Source: Nocardioides halotolerans DSM 19273 (lineage in GTDB: Bacteria > Actinomycetota > Actinomycetes > Propionibacteriales > Nocardioidaceae). From it: a stretch of 64,000 nucleotides of DNA. Both the position numbers and the translations under genes were made by a program. Position 1 is the first letter of the stretch, and each line of letters opens with the position of its first letter. The notes under the pieces are model-generated. The model did not search any database. It was given only the letters and a program-made list of their open reading frames with translations, and had not been told where the DNA came from. The DNA lies in contig NZ_AUGT01000025.1 of assembly GCF_000422805.1 (NCBI RefSeq), forward strand, positions 1 to 64,000, read 5' to 3'. This document shows positions 42,383-50,793 of the stretch, one piece after another.

Positions 42383-45331
42383 TCAGCTGCAGCCGCTGGT
42401 GCTGCCGCAGCCCTCGCAGACGTAGCAGGAGCCGGCGGGGCGCATCTTGGTGCCGCAGGTCATGCAGAGCGGGGAGTCGACGGCGGTGCCGGTGATCTGC
42501 TCGAGGAGCTCGGCGGAGGTCTTGGCCTGGCGGCCGGTGTCGGCGGAGGCGGGAACCTCGCGCTGCTCGGAGCCGTGGGTGTCCTTGGTCTCGACGACCT
42601 CGGCGTCGACGACCTCGTGGACGGCGGAAGTCTCGACGGGCTCGACCAGGGGGGTCGAGTCGGCGATGACCTCTGCGGCTGAGCCGAGCTCGTCGAGGGG
42701 CTCGTAGGAGCCGGTCTCGAGGTAGCGCTGGCGCTCGTCGGCGGAGAAGACGCCGAGGCCCTGGCGGGTCTCGAAGTCGAGGTAGTCGAGCGCGAGCCGG
42801 CGGAAGATGTAGTCCATGATCGACTTCGCCATGCGGACGTCGGCGTCGTCGGTGAGGCCCGCGGGCTCGAAGGACAGGTTGGTGAACTTCGAGACGTAGG
42901 TCTCCAGCGGGACGCCGTACTGGAGGCCGATCGAGACGGCGATCGAGAAGGCGTCCATCACGCCGGCGAGGGTGGAGCCCTGCTTGCCGAGCTTGAGGAA
43001 GACCTCGCCGAGCTCGCCGTCGTCGTGGGCGCCGGAGGTCATGTAGCCCTCGGCACCGCCGACGGTGAACGACGTGGTGCGCGAGACGCGCGACTTGGGC
43101 AGCCGCTTGCGGGTCGGCGCGTAGACGACCTTCTCGACGACCTCGACCGCGGCCTCGTCGGAGGACGTGGGCAGGCCCTGGTCCTTCTTGGCGGAGTCGG
43201 ACTTGCCGTCGGAGAGGGGCTGGCCGACCTTGCAGTTGTCGCGGTAGATCGCGGTGGCCTTGAGGCCGAGCTTCCACGACTGCAGGAAGACGTCCTCGAT
43301 CTCCTCGACCGTGGCGGTCTCGGGGAGGTTGACCGTCTTGGAGATCGCGCCGGAGAGGAACGGCTGGCAGGCCGCCATCATCCGGACGTGGCCCATCGGC
43401 TTGAGCGAGCGGGCGCCCATCGCGGTGTCGAAGACCTCGTAGTGCTCCTGGCGGAGGCCGGGGGCGTCGATGACGTGACCGTGCTCGGCGATGTAGTCGA
43501 CGATCGCCTCGACCTGCTCGGGCTGGTAGCCGAGCTTGCGCAGCGCGCGCGGGATGGTCTGGTTGACGATCTGCATCGAGCCGCCGCCGACCAGCTTCTT
43601 GAACTTGACCAGCGAGAAGTCGGGCTCGATGCCGGTGGTGTCGCAGTCCATCATGAAGCCGATGGTGCCGGTGGGCGCGAGCACCGAGGCCTGCGCGTTG
43701 CGGAAGCCGTTGGTCTTGCCGAGGTCGACGACCTTGGCCCACTCGGTGGTGGCCAGCTTGTGGACCTGGGCGTCGGCGATGGAGAGGGTGCGCACCGTGT
43801 CGTTGGCGGCCTGGTGCTTGCGCATGACGCGCTGGTGCGCCTCGGCGTTGCGGGCGTAGCCGGCGTAGGGGCCGACGACGGCGGCGAGCTCGGCCGAACG
43901 GCGGTAGGACGTGCCGGTCATGAGCGAGGTGATCGCAGCAGCCATCGCGCGGCCGCCGTCGCTGTCGTAGCCGAGACCCATCGCCATCAGCAGGGCGCCG
44001 AGGTTGGCGTAGCCGATGCCGAGCTGGCGGTAGTCGACGGTGGTCTTGCCGATCGCCTCGGTCGGGAAGTCGGCGAAGCAGATCGAGATGTCCATCGCGG
44101 TGATGATCAGCTCGACGGCCTGGGCGAAGCGCTCGGCGTCGAAGCCCCCCGGACCGGCATCAGTGTCGTCCTTGAGGAACTTCAGCAGGTTGAGCGAGGC
44201 GAGGTTGCACGAGGAGTTGTCGAGCGACATGTATTCGGAGCACGGGTTGGACGCCGTGATCCGGCCGGTCTCGGGGTTGGTGTGCCAATCGTTGATCGTG
44301 TCGTCGTACTGGAGCCCCGGGTCGGCGCACTCCCACGCGGCCTTGCTGATCTTGCGGAACAGGTCGCGGGCGTCGACGGTGTCGATGACCTCGCCGGTCT
44401 TGCGGCCGCGCAGGGCGAAGTCGGTGCCGTCCTCGACGGCGCGCATGAACTCGTCGCTGACCCGGACGGAGTTGTTGGCGTTCTGGTACTGGACGCTGGT
44501 GATGTCGGCGCCGCCGAGGTCCATGTCGAAGCCGGCGTCGCGGAGCGCGCGGATCTTGTCCTCCTCGCGCGCCTTGGTCTCGACGAACTCGACGATGTCG
44601 GGGTGGTCGACGTCGAGGACGACCATCTTGGCCGCGCGGCGGGTGGCGCCGCCGGACTTGATGGTGCCGGCGGACGCGTCGGCGCCGCGCATGAAGGAGA
44701 CCGGGCCGGAGGCGGTGCCGCCGGAGGAGAGCAGCTCCTTGGAGGAGCGGATGCGGGAGAGGTTGAGGCCGGCGCCGGAGCCGCCCTTGAAGATGAACCC
44801 CTCCTCCTTGTACCAGTTGAGGATGGAGTCCATCGAGTCGTCGACGGACAGGATGAAGCAGGCGCTGACCTGCTGGGGCGACTCGGTGCCGACGTTGAAC
44901 CACACCGGGCTGTTGAACGAGAAGTACTGGTGCACGAGCAGCCAGGTCAGCTCGTGCTCGAACAGCTCGGCGTCGGCCGGCGTCGCGAAGTAACCGTGGT
45001 CCTCGCCGGCCTTGCGGTAGGTCTTGACCACGCGGTCGACCAGCTCACGCAGGCTGGTCTCGCGGACGTCGGTGTTGAGCGCGCCGCGGAAGTACTTCGT
45101 GGTGACGATCGTCGAGGCGTTGACCGACCAGAAGTCGGGGAACTCGACGCCACGCTGCTCGAAGACGGTCTCGCCGGTCTTCCAGTTGGTCTGGACGACG
45201 TCGCGGCGCTCCCAGGTGAGCTCGTCGTAGGGGTGCACGCCCTCGGTGCTGAAGTGCCGCGTGAGGCTGAGCCCGCCCTGGCTGCTGTCGGCGGACTTGT
45301 TGGCGGCCTTGCCGCTCACCGTCTCGGTCAT
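42383..45331 (-). CDS. nrdJ: Vitamin B12-dependent ribonucleotide reductase, class II
   Basis: A 982-residue adenosylcobalamin-dependent reductase that makes deoxyribonucleotides. Key segments: SFNSPVWFNVG, GGSGAGLNLSRIRSS, CADPGLQYDDTINDWH, ITASNPCSEYMSLDNSSCNL (active-site Cys) and QASVLAPTGTIGFMMDCD TTG-type loop. The C-terminus has a zinc-type cluster, CMTCGTKMRPAGSCYVCEGC, with redox cysteines. A normal length for the actinobacterial NrdJ. A linker near residue 895 contains LVEPVETS, encoded by an inserted dispersed repeat. It follows nrdR on the same strand after 147 bp; AGGAGA is the ribosome-binding site. Confidence 0.97.
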   Translation of the reverse strand: MTETVSGKAANKSADSSQGGLSLTRHFSTEGVHPYDELTWERRDVVQTNWKTGETVFEQRGVEFPDFWSVNASTIVTTKYFRGALNTDVRETSLRELVDRVVKTYRKAGEDHGYFATPADAELFEHELTWLLVHQYFSFNSPVWFNVGTESPQQVSACFILSVDDSMDSILNWYKEEGFIFKGGSGAGLNLSRIRSSKELLSSGGTASGPVSFMRGADASAGTIKSGGATRRAAKMVVLDVDHPDIVEFVETKAREEDKIRALRDAGFDMDLGGADITSVQYQNANNSVRVSDEFMRAVEDGTDFALRGRKTGEVIDTVDARDLFRKISKAAWECADPGLQYDDTINDWHTNPETGRITASNPCSEYMSLDNSSCNLASLNLLKFLKDDTDAGPGGFDAERFAQAVELIITAMDISICFADFPTEAIGKTTVDYRQLGIGYANLGALLMAMGLGYDSDGGRAMAAAITSLMTGTSYRRSAELAAVVGPYAGYARNAEAHQRVMRKHQAANDTVRTLSIADAQVHKLATTEWAKVVDLGKTNGFRNAQASVLAPTGTIGFMMDCDTTGIEPDFSLVKFKKLVGGGSMQIVNQTIPRALRKLGYQPEQVEAIVDYIAEHGHVIDAPGLRQEHYEVFDTAMGARSLKPMGHVRMMAACQPFLSGAISKTVNLPETATVEEIEDVFLQSWKLGLKATAIYRDNCKVGQPLSDGKSDSAKKDQGLPTSSDEAAVEVVEKVVYAPTRKRLPKSRVSRTTSFTVGGAEGYMTSGAHDDGELGEVFLKLGKQGSTLAGVMDAFSIAVSIGLQYGVPLETYVSKFTNLSFEPAGLTDDADVRMAKSIMDYIFRRLALDYLDFETRQGLGVFSADERQRYLETGSYEPLDELGSAAEVIADSTPLVEPVETSAVHEVVDAEVVETKDTHGSEQREVPASADTGRQAKTSAELLEQITGTAVDSPLCMTCGTKMRPAGSCYVCEGCGSTSGCS
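42626..42654. repeat. Dispersed LVEPVETS repeat captured inside nrdJ
   Basis: The sequence gaagtctcgacgggctcgac and the following cagg match the repeat core seen at 1-41 and at 46.9-47.1 kb. Here it lies in frame within nrdJ and encodes PLVEPVETS in the acidic linker before the C-terminal zinc module. The linker is rich in Val/Glu/Thr, so the insertion is likely tolerated. Confidence 0.7.
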
Positions 45332-45433
45332 GCGCTGTGTCTCCTGGTCCCGTGATTGAGGCGTGGTCCCTGCTGATCAGTCTCTCTGGTGGCACCGACA
45401 CTGCGCAGGGACAGCGGGGTTGCCGACGTGATG

Positions 45434-45469
45434 CGCCCGGTACGCCGCTTCCCCACGACGTACCGGGCG
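45434..45469 (-). terminator. Hairpin after nrdR
   Basis: A perfect 11-bp inverted repeat, CGCCCGGTACG and CGTACCGGGCG, with a 14-nt loop begins 10 bp past the nrdR stop codon. No U-run follows, so it could be a factor-independent-like high-GC terminator or an attenuating/processing hairpin between nrdR and nrdJ. Confidence 0.6.
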
Positions 45470-45478
45470 GTCTGTGGG

Positions 45479-45988
45479 TCAGCCGCTGGGGGCCGAGGTG
45501 AGGTCCTGCACGTCGTCGTCGAGGAGCGCGGAGAGCTGCTCGGCGCGGTGCGTGCGCAGGCTCTCGATCTCGATCTCGAAGTCGTCGGCGGACTCGAACT
45601 GCTTGTAGACGCTCGCGAAGCGCAGGAACGCCACGTCGTCGAGCTCGCGGAGCGGGGCGAGGATGGCCATGCCGACCTCGTGGGCGGCGAACTCGGCCTG
45701 GCCGGCGCCGCGCAGCGCGTCCTCGACCTGCTGGCCGAGGCGGGCCAGGTCGTCCTCGGAGACCGGCCGGCCCTTGCAGGCCTTGCGGACGCCGGCGATC
45801 GCCTTGTCGCGGTCGAAGCCCTCGGTGGCGCCGGACCGCTTGAGGACGGTCAGCTGCATCAGCTCGAGGGTGCTGAACCGCTGCTCGCACGACTGGCAGC
45901 AGCGCCGGCGCCGGATCGAGCAGCCGTCCTCGGCGACGCGCGAGTCGAGGACCTTGGTGTCGTGGTGCTTGCAGAACGGGCAGTGCAC
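45479..45988 (-). CDS. nrdR: Transcriptional repressor NrdR
   Basis: A 169-residue repressor of ribonucleotide reductase genes. The N-terminal zinc ribbon ([17 protein letters not shown] and [14 protein letters not shown]) binds NrdR boxes; the following ATP-cone senses ATP/dATP. The GTG at 45988 gives the usual VHCPFC start and has a GAGGAGG site 7 nt upstream; the longer frame is rejected. It sits upstream of nrdJ and has a pair of boxes in its own promoter, so it is autoregulated. Confidence 0.95.
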   Translation of the reverse strand: MHCPFCKHHDTKVLDSRVAEDGCSIRRRRCCQSCEQRFSTLELMQLTVLKRSGATEGFDRDKAIAGVRKACKGRPVSEDDLARLGQQVEDALRGAGQAEFAAHEVGMAILAPLRELDDVAFLRFASVYKQFESADDFEIEIESLRTHRAEQLSALLDDDVQDLTSAPSG

Positions 45989-46144
45989 GACGATCCTCCT
46001 CGGGGGTGGGGAACGGGCCTCGGTGGGCGCGGCTGGGACACCCTCGGAGAGGGTGTGGATAACGGGGGTCCTGCTGTGTAGAACACCGCTGCGGGTGTGG
46101 GGCTTCCGCATCCGGTCTGGGGAGTGACCAGCTCGCGCTGGGGA

Positions 46145-46185
46145 CTAGATGTGGATAACTACACCGGTGTAACTACTAGATGTTG
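46145..46185 (-). promoter_or_regulatory. Pair of NrdR boxes upstream of nrdR
   Basis: Two related sites, ctagatgtgg (46145-46154) and ctagatgttg (46176-46185), start exactly 31 bp apart. The second lies in the imperfect palindrome actactagatgttgtggt and fits the NrdR box core CwAtATaTwG at all but two positions. Paired boxes separated by about three helical turns are the known NrdR arrangement. They are 157-197 bp upstream of nrdR. Confidence 0.75.
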
Positions 46186-46334
46186 TGGTAACCGTACGCC
46201 GGGTCCGGACGTGGCGCAAGATCACTGCCGGATCAATTTGAGCCAGGTCACCCCGCCTGCGTTTGCGCAGGTCAGAGGGCGTACGGCGGCCGGATCTGCG
46301 GACTAGAACCGGCGTGTCGCGGTCAGCGCCCGCG

Positions 46335-46859
46335 TCAGCGCGCGGCCAGCTCGGGGGCCGCGATCGCGGCCAGGTCGCGCCACCACGCGAGGCGGGTGGG
46401 GCGACCGTCGTAATCCTTGCGCTGGTTGGCGCCGCTGGTGCCCGGGAGCACGAAGACCTCCGAGCGGCCGATGCCCCACGGGGCCGGTCCGAGACCGGGC
46501 GGTCGGTGGCCGAGCGCCCTCGCGGCGTACGCCGCCGTGCCCTTGGCGGTGAACGCCAGGAACGCCGGCTCCCAGCGCTCGACCGCCGCCACGAGCACGT
46601 CGATCTCGACCCAGCCGCGGTTGGAGTCGTGGTCCCAGTGACCGACGAGGTCGGTGAGGCCGAGCCCGTGGTCGACGACGGTGCGGTCCTCCTCGGGGCG
46701 CAGCCGGCGCGGGGTGAGGCCGGAGAGGTGGACGCACTCCCAGAAGTTATTGCCCGGGGAGGCGTAGTAGTGGTCGCGGGTCTTGGTGCTCTCGGCACCG
46801 GCCATGCCGCAGAAGACGATGACCGGGTCGGGGCCGACGATGTCGGGCAGGAGCTCCAC
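46335..46859 (-). CDS. Uracil-DNA glycosylase superfamily protein
   Basis: A 174-residue protein of the UDG superfamily, distinct from the Mug-like protein at 6.3 kb. Its motif 1 region reads VIVFCGMAGAESTKTRDHYY followed by ASPGNNFWECV, and the C-terminal loop is LPGTSGANQRKDYDG. It should remove uracil or mismatched thymine, though the FCGMAG motif differs from the GxNPG of Mug. The GTG at 46859 is chosen because everything upstream in the frame is repeat DNA. Confidence 0.78.
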   Translation of the reverse strand: MELLPDIVGPDPVIVFCGMAGAESTKTRDHYYASPGNNFWECVHLSGLTPRRLRPEEDRTVVDHGLGLTDLVGHWDHDSNRGWVEIDVLVAAVERWEPAFLAFTAKGTAAYAARALGHRPPGLGPAPWGIGRSEVFVLPGTSGANQRKDYDGRPTRLAWWRDLAAIAAPELAAR

Positions 46860-46880
46860 GTGGGGCGGGTACCCGGTTGC

Positions 46881-47113
46881 GCGGGTGCCCTTCGCTGCGG
46901 AGGTCTCGACAGGCTCGACCAGCGGTGGTCGAGCGGGTGCCTTCGCTGCGGAGGTTTCGAGACGGTCGCTGCGCGACCTCCTCAACCAGCGTGGGGTGGC
47001 GCGGGTGCCTTCGCTGCGGTGGTCTCGACAAGCTCGACCAGCGGTGGTCTATCGGGTGCCTTCGCTGCGGAGGTTTCGAGACGGTCGCTGCGCGACCTCC
47101 TCAACCAGCGTGG
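46881..47113. repeat. Tandem array of two dispersed repeat types (119-bp period)
   Basis: Two repeat types alternate A-B-A-B. Type A (core ggtctcgacaagctcgacca) starts near 46896 and 47015; type B (ggaggtttcgagacggtcg, ending cctcctcaaccagcg) starts near 46947 and 47066. The A-to-A and B-to-B distances are both 119 bp, so an A-B pair has been duplicated in tandem. Type B occurs also at 17.7 kb and type A at 0-0.2 kb. The array separates the divergent UDG and nucleoside transporter genes, so both must have their promoters within or beside it. Confidence 0.85.
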
Positions 47114-47139
47114 GCTTGCGTACGGGGTACAGGGGCGAC

Positions 47140-48402
47140 ATGGGCGACTTCCGCGGGGTGCTCGGGCTGGTCTTCGTGCTGCTCTTGGCGGTGGCGTTCT
47201 CCAAGCACCGGCGCGGGATCTCCTGGCGGACGGTCGGGGTGGCGCTGGGGCTGCAGGTCGCGTTCGCGCTGCTCGTGCTGCGCTGGGGGCCGGGGCAGGA
47301 CGCCATGGGCTGGGTGTCGGACCGCGTGGAGTCGCTGATCGGCTACACACAGGACGGGACGGAGTTCGTGTTCGGGCCGCTGATGGCGGTCGGCGACGAG
47401 AACGACACGATCTTCGCGCTGCAGGTGCTGCCGGTGATCGTGTTCCTCGGCGCGCTGATCGGGCTGCTGTTCTACCTGCGCGTGATCCAGTGGCTGGCCT
47501 ACCTCGTCGGCGGCACGCTGAGCTGGCTGTTGCAGGTGAGCCGGATCGAGTCGCTGTTCGCCGCGACCGTGATCTTCCTCGGGATGAGCGAGGCGCCGCT
47601 GATGATCGCGCCGTGGCTGCGGTCGCTGCGCAAGGGCCAGGTGTTCACGATCATGGTCGGCGGGTTCGCGGCGGCGGCCGGATCGACGCTGGTGGGCTAC
47701 TCGCTGCTGGGCGCGCCGCTGGAGTACCTGCTGGCCGCCACGGTCATGAACGCGCCGGCCTCGCTGCTGATGGCCAAGATCCTCTGGCCCGACAGCACCC
47801 CGGCGGACCCCGACGACGAGGCCGAGGGCGTGGCCCCGCGCGACGCGGAGGACATCGACGTACGCACGATCCGCGACGAGGAGTCGCGCAACGCCATCGA
47901 CGCGCTCGGTCGCGGCGCCCTGGCCGGCGGCCGGATCGCGGTCACGGTCGGCGCGCTGCTCATCGCGTTCATCGCGGCGATCTCGATGGCCAACGGCATC
48001 CTGGGCGGGATCGGCGGCTGGTTCGGGGCCGACGACCTCACCTTCGAGAAGGTGGTCGGCTGGGCGTTCGCTCCCCTGGCCTGGCTGCTCGGCGTCCCGT
48101 GGTCGGAGGCGGTCGACGCCGGCTCGTGGATCGGGCAGAAGACCGTGCTCAACGAGTTCGTCGCGTACGCCGACTTCGGGCCCCAGGTCGACTCGCTGTC
48201 GGGCGTGACGGTGGCCGTGGTGACGTTCGCGCTGGCCGGCTTCGCCAACCTCGGGTCGATCGCGATCCTGATCGGCACCATCGGGTCGCTGGCCCCCGAA
48301 CGCCGCTCGTGGGTCGCCGAGCTCGGGCTGCGGGCGCTCCTCGCCGGCAGCCTCGCGAACCTCGCCAACGCCGCCATCGCCGGCGTCGTCGTCAGTCTCT
48401 AG
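47140..48402 (+). CDS. Concentrative nucleoside transporter, NupC family
   Basis: A 420-residue polytopic membrane protein of the CNT/NupC family, a proton- or sodium-coupled nucleoside importer. Recognisable regions: FALQVLPVIVFLGALIGLLF, then LFAATVIFLGMSEAPLMI, VGGFAAAAGSTLVGYSLLG, TVLNEFVAYADFG and FALAGFANLGSIAILIG. The GQTEAP/FANxxSIG-type motifs appear as GMSEAP and ANLGSIAI. The insertion between the two halves (about 220-255) is Asp/Glu-rich. The ATG start comes 27 bp after the repeat array. Confidence 0.9.
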   Translation: MGDFRGVLGLVFVLLLAVAFSKHRRGISWRTVGVALGLQVAFALLVLRWGPGQDAMGWVSDRVESLIGYTQDGTEFVFGPLMAVGDENDTIFALQVLPVIVFLGALIGLLFYLRVIQWLAYLVGGTLSWLLQVSRIESLFAATVIFLGMSEAPLMIAPWLRSLRKGQVFTIMVGGFAAAAGSTLVGYSLLGAPLEYLLAATVMNAPASLLMAKILWPDSTPADPDDEAEGVAPRDAEDIDVRTIRDEESRNAIDALGRGALAGGRIAVTVGALLIAFIAAISMANGILGGIGGWFGADDLTFEKVVGWAFAPLAWLLGVPWSEAVDAGSWIGQKTVLNEFVAYADFGPQVDSLSGVTVAVVTFALAGFANLGSIAILIGTIGSLAPERRSWVAELGLRALLAGSLANLANAAIAGVVVSL

Positions 48403-49289
48403 CCCGCGCTCCTGTCGTCGTCGAGCTCGAGGGAGAACCACACGCTGGTGCCGACCGCGTCGCGCTCGGAGCCCCACCGGTCGGAGAGCGCCTCGACCAG
48501 GTGGAGGCCGCGCCCGTGCACGCGGAGCGGGTCGAGGTCGTCGATCGGCGCGGCGTCCGGCGCCTGACCGCCGTGGTCGCGCACCGAGACCGTGAGCGCC
48601 GAGTCGAGCGTGGCGCGCAGCTCGGAGCCGCCGCCCGCGTGCACGATCGCGTTGGTCACCAGCTCGGAGAGGCAGAGCTCCGCCGTGGCGGCGAAGTCCT
48701 CGGACACGCCCGCCTCGGCGAGGAAGGCGCGCAGGAAGCGGCGGGCAGCCGACGCGGCGCGCGGGTCGTCGTCGAGCACGGTCCGGACGGTGCGTCCGCC
48801 GTCGTCGGAGGGCTCGGGGTCGTCGTCGCGCAGGTCGGTGCGGACCCGGGCCTGGCGCACGGCGTCGGCGGCGCGCCGGGCGCGCGCCTCGAGGAGACGC
48901 TGCTCGCGCTCGCCGAGGGCGCGGTCGAGGAACACCACCACGCCGCCCACCGGCGAGCCGATGCCGGGCAGCGGGACCGCCGCGAGCGCCCGGACCTCGT
49001 CGGGCTGGGCGGAGACGAAGGCGTCGAAGCGCTTGTCGAGCGAGGCGCGGCTGCCCAGCACCGGCTCGCCCGTCCGCACGACCGAGGTCAGCGGCACGTC
49101 GTCGTAGGCGTCGATGTGGCACCAGTCGACGTGCTCGCCGTCGGTCCGGTCGCTCGCCGTGAACCGCAGCCGCCGGCCGCCGCCCTCCGAGAGCGCCAGC
49201 CCCACGCGGCGTACGCCGGGCAGGGCCGCGACATCGGCGAGCAGCCCCCTGGCGATCTCGTCGATGCCGCCCGCGGATGCGTCTGGCAC
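48399..49289 (-). CDS. GAF-like domain plus anti-sigma-factor-type ATPase (HATPase_c_2)
   Basis: A 296-residue cytoplasmic protein. The first half is a small GAF-like sensory domain (RALAAVPLPGIGSPVGGVVV); the second is a GHKL ATPase of the RsbW/SpoIIAB type with LCLSELVTNAIVHAGGG, then VRDHGGQAP and GRGLHLVEALSDRWG. Such proteins regulate sigma factors or antagonists by phosphorylation in actinobacteria. The start is set to the GTG at 49289 because TATCGT lies 7 nt upstream; a GTG three codons earlier is possible. It converges with nupC (4-bp overlap). Confidence 0.8.
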   Translation of the reverse strand: MPDASAGGIDEIARGLLADVAALPGVRRVGLALSEGGGRRLRFTASDRTDGEHVDWCHIDAYDDVPLTSVVRTGEPVLGSRASLDKRFDAFVSAQPDEVRALAAVPLPGIGSPVGGVVVFLDRALGEREQRLLEARARRAADAVRQARVRTDLRDDDPEPSDDGGRTVRTVLDDDPRAASAARRFLRAFLAEAGVSEDFAATAELCLSELVTNAIVHAGGGSELRATLDSALTVSVRDHGGQAPDAAPIDDLDPLRVHGRGLHLVEALSDRWGSERDAVGTSVWFSLELDDDRSAG

Positions 49290-49355
49290 GTCTCTCACGA
49301 TAGGGCGCGCGCGTCCCTCCCGGATCGATTCGGGTCGGGAAGCCACAATGGCGCC

Positions 49356-49709
49356 GTGGCAGGGAGCGACCCCGAGGCCGGCCGACCCGGTCCGGTGCCG
49401 ACGCCGCGCGGTGGCGCGCGGCGCGCGGCCAAGCCCAAGCGCAGCCTCCAGCCCGCGCTCCTGGGGCTGGCTCTCGGTGCGTTGGCCGCGCTGGGCGCGT
49501 GGGCGCTCCTGGTGTGGCTCGCCATCGACTCCGGGCGCGCGGCGCGCGGCGGCGAGGCGGGCAAGTGGGTGCAGCTCGGCGGCGCCTCGGTCGGCGCGGT
49601 GGCCTGCCTGTTCCTCTGCCTGTGGCTGTGCACGCTCGCCCTGCGGCGCGTGGGCATCCTCGAGGACCACCGCCGGAGCAGGCCCGTCTCCGCGCCGCAC
49701 CGGCACTAG
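49356..49709 (+). CDS. Small membrane protein, 117 aa, two hydrophobic helices
   Basis: A 117-residue protein: basic Pro/Arg/Lys-rich cytoplasmic N-terminus, then two hydrophobic segments (LGLALGALAALGAWALLVW and GAVACLFLCLWLCTLAL) and a short polar tail. Three cysteines cluster in the second helix. No family was recognised. GTG start with CACAAT 6 nt upstream, the same hexamer and spacing as the DUF3052 gene. Confidence 0.6.
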   Translation: MAGSDPEAGRPGPVPTPRGGARRAAKPKRSLQPALLGLALGALAALGAWALLVWLAIDSGRAARGGEAGKWVQLGGASVGAVACLFLCLWLCTLALRRVGILEDHRRSRPVSAPHRH

Positions 49710-49733
49710 GCAGGCAGACAGGCCCGCGGTCGG

Positions 49734-50153
49734 TCAGCGGTCGGCCAGCCTGCGCACGAACTTCAGGCCCGACCATGTCTCGTCGATCGCGGCGACCTTG
49801 ACGTCGACGAACCCGAGCTCGAGTCCGAGGGCGCGCACGGCGTCCTCGTCGAGGTCGCTGACGAGGCCGTCGGGGTTGCGGGTGGACCGCTGGGCCGCCT
49901 TCTTGGGCCAGCAGACCCAGACCATCCCGGCGGTGGCGGTGTGCTCGAAGAGCGTCGGCAGCCGCTTCGCCAGGTCGGCGTACGTCGTGCGGAAGGTCAG
50001 CGTGACGTCGGCGGTGCGCGGCAGCCGGCGCACGACGTGCGCGCCACCCAGGTCGCCCAGCCCGACCTCGGCGGGCAGCGCGTCGAGGAGCACGACGTGG
50101 TCGTCCTTGATGCCGAGCTTGCGCACCAGCGGGGTGCCTGAGTAGCCGGCCAC
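49734..50153 (-). CDS. DUF3052 family protein
   Basis: A 139-residue cytoplasmic protein beginning VAGYSGTPLVRKLGIKDDHV, the characteristic DUF3052 opening, followed by MVWVCWPKKAAQRSTRNPDG and the C-terminal KVAAIDETWSGLKFVRR. The family is common in actinobacteria and unknown in function, though conservation of the WxxWPKK segment suggests a conserved small binding protein. GTG start with CACAAT 6 nt upstream. Confidence 0.85.
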   Translation of the reverse strand: MAGYSGTPLVRKLGIKDDHVVLLDALPAEVGLGDLGGAHVVRRLPRTADVTLTFRTTYADLAKRLPTLFEHTATAGMVWVCWPKKAAQRSTRNPDGLVSDLDEDAVRALGLELGFVDVKVAAIDETWSGLKFVRRLADR

Positions 50154-50252
50154 GGACGCATTGTGGCGTCCCGGATCCCGCCGGCGCAGAAATGACCGCA
50201 GGGGCGAGGCACGGTCTCGATGGACCCGCCCCGCCCCTGTCTTCCCCGGCCC

Positions 50253-50277
50253 GTCAGCCGGGGTCGAGTCGGCTGAC
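50253..50277 (-). terminator. Hairpin after the LysM gene
   Basis: GTCAGCCG and CGGCTGAC form an 8-bp perfect stem with a 9-nt loop, 17 bp past the stop of the LysM gene. It is the best terminator candidate between this gene and the DUF3052 gene. Confidence 0.5.
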
Positions 50278-50293
50278 GAAGTCTGTGTGCCGC

Positions 50294-50647
50294 CTAGCCG
50301 GCGGGGACCACCAGGCGCTGCCCGGCCTGGAGGTCGGCGGAGTCGAGCGCGTTGAGCTGCTTGATCTCCTCCATCACCGCACGCACGTCGCCGTCGGCGG
50401 CGAGGCCGGAGGCGATGTCCCACAGCGTGTCGCCGCTGCCGACCTGGACGATCCGCGTCGGCTCGGGCGTGCCGGGCTGCTGGGTGGCGACGGAGCCGGC
50501 CGCGGTGACGAAGACCCCGATCGCGAAGGCCACGAGGAGCGCGGCGATCACGACGACCACCCGGCCGCGGCGGGTGAGCCGCACCGAGGACCGGACGCGC
50601 GGGAGGCGCGGGCTGTCGAAGAGGGTGTCGAGGGTCATCGTGGTCAT
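50294..50647 (-). CDS. LysM-domain membrane protein, SOS cell-division-inhibitor type
   Basis: A 117-residue protein with a cytoplasmic basic region, one transmembrane helix (VVVVIAALLVAFAIGVFVTA) and a C-terminal LysM domain (VGSGDTLWDIASGLAADGD, LNALDSADLQAGQRLVVPAG) that binds peptidoglycan. In mycobacteria the divergent neighbour of lexA is a LysM protein (Rv2719c/ChiZ) and in Corynebacterium DivS, both SOS-induced cell-division inhibitors. Same position, plan and SOS box here, so the same role is very likely. GGAGAT ribosome-binding site. Confidence 0.85.
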   Translation of the reverse strand: MTTMTLDTLFDSPRLPRVRSSVRLTRRGRVVVVIAALLVAFAIGVFVTAAGSVATQQPGTPEPTRIVQVGSGDTLWDIASGLAADGDVRAVMEEIKQLNALDSADLQAGQRLVVPAG

Positions 50648-50777
50648 CGGGATCTCCTGGGGAAGTGGAGTGCTGCTCTGGTCTTGGCTGGATCAAGTTG
50701 TAGAGGCCGCCGCCGACAGTGGCTCTGGGCGCTGCGTCGACGACTGCTTTGTCAGCGGGGTTCGATCAGACGTTCGA

Positions 50778-50793
50778 TCGAACATGTGTACGA
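50778..50793. promoter_or_regulatory. LexA (SOS) box, distal, for the LysM gene
   Basis: TCGAACATGTGTACGA matches the consensus TCGAAC-N4-GTTCGA in 11 of 12 half-site positions. It is 131 bp before the LysM gene start and 165 bp before lexA, so it most likely controls the LysM gene. Confidence 0.8.

Noticed and set aside
45332..45478. Cobalamin riboswitch before nrdJ
   Set aside because: The 147-bp gap contains a simple hairpin but I could not find the B12-box-like conserved sequence or enough length for the riboswitch fold.
46860..46985. N-terminal extension of the UDG-family protein
   Set aside because: The extension is translated repeat DNA (LVEPVETS type) and not homologous to the family; GTG 46859 is better.
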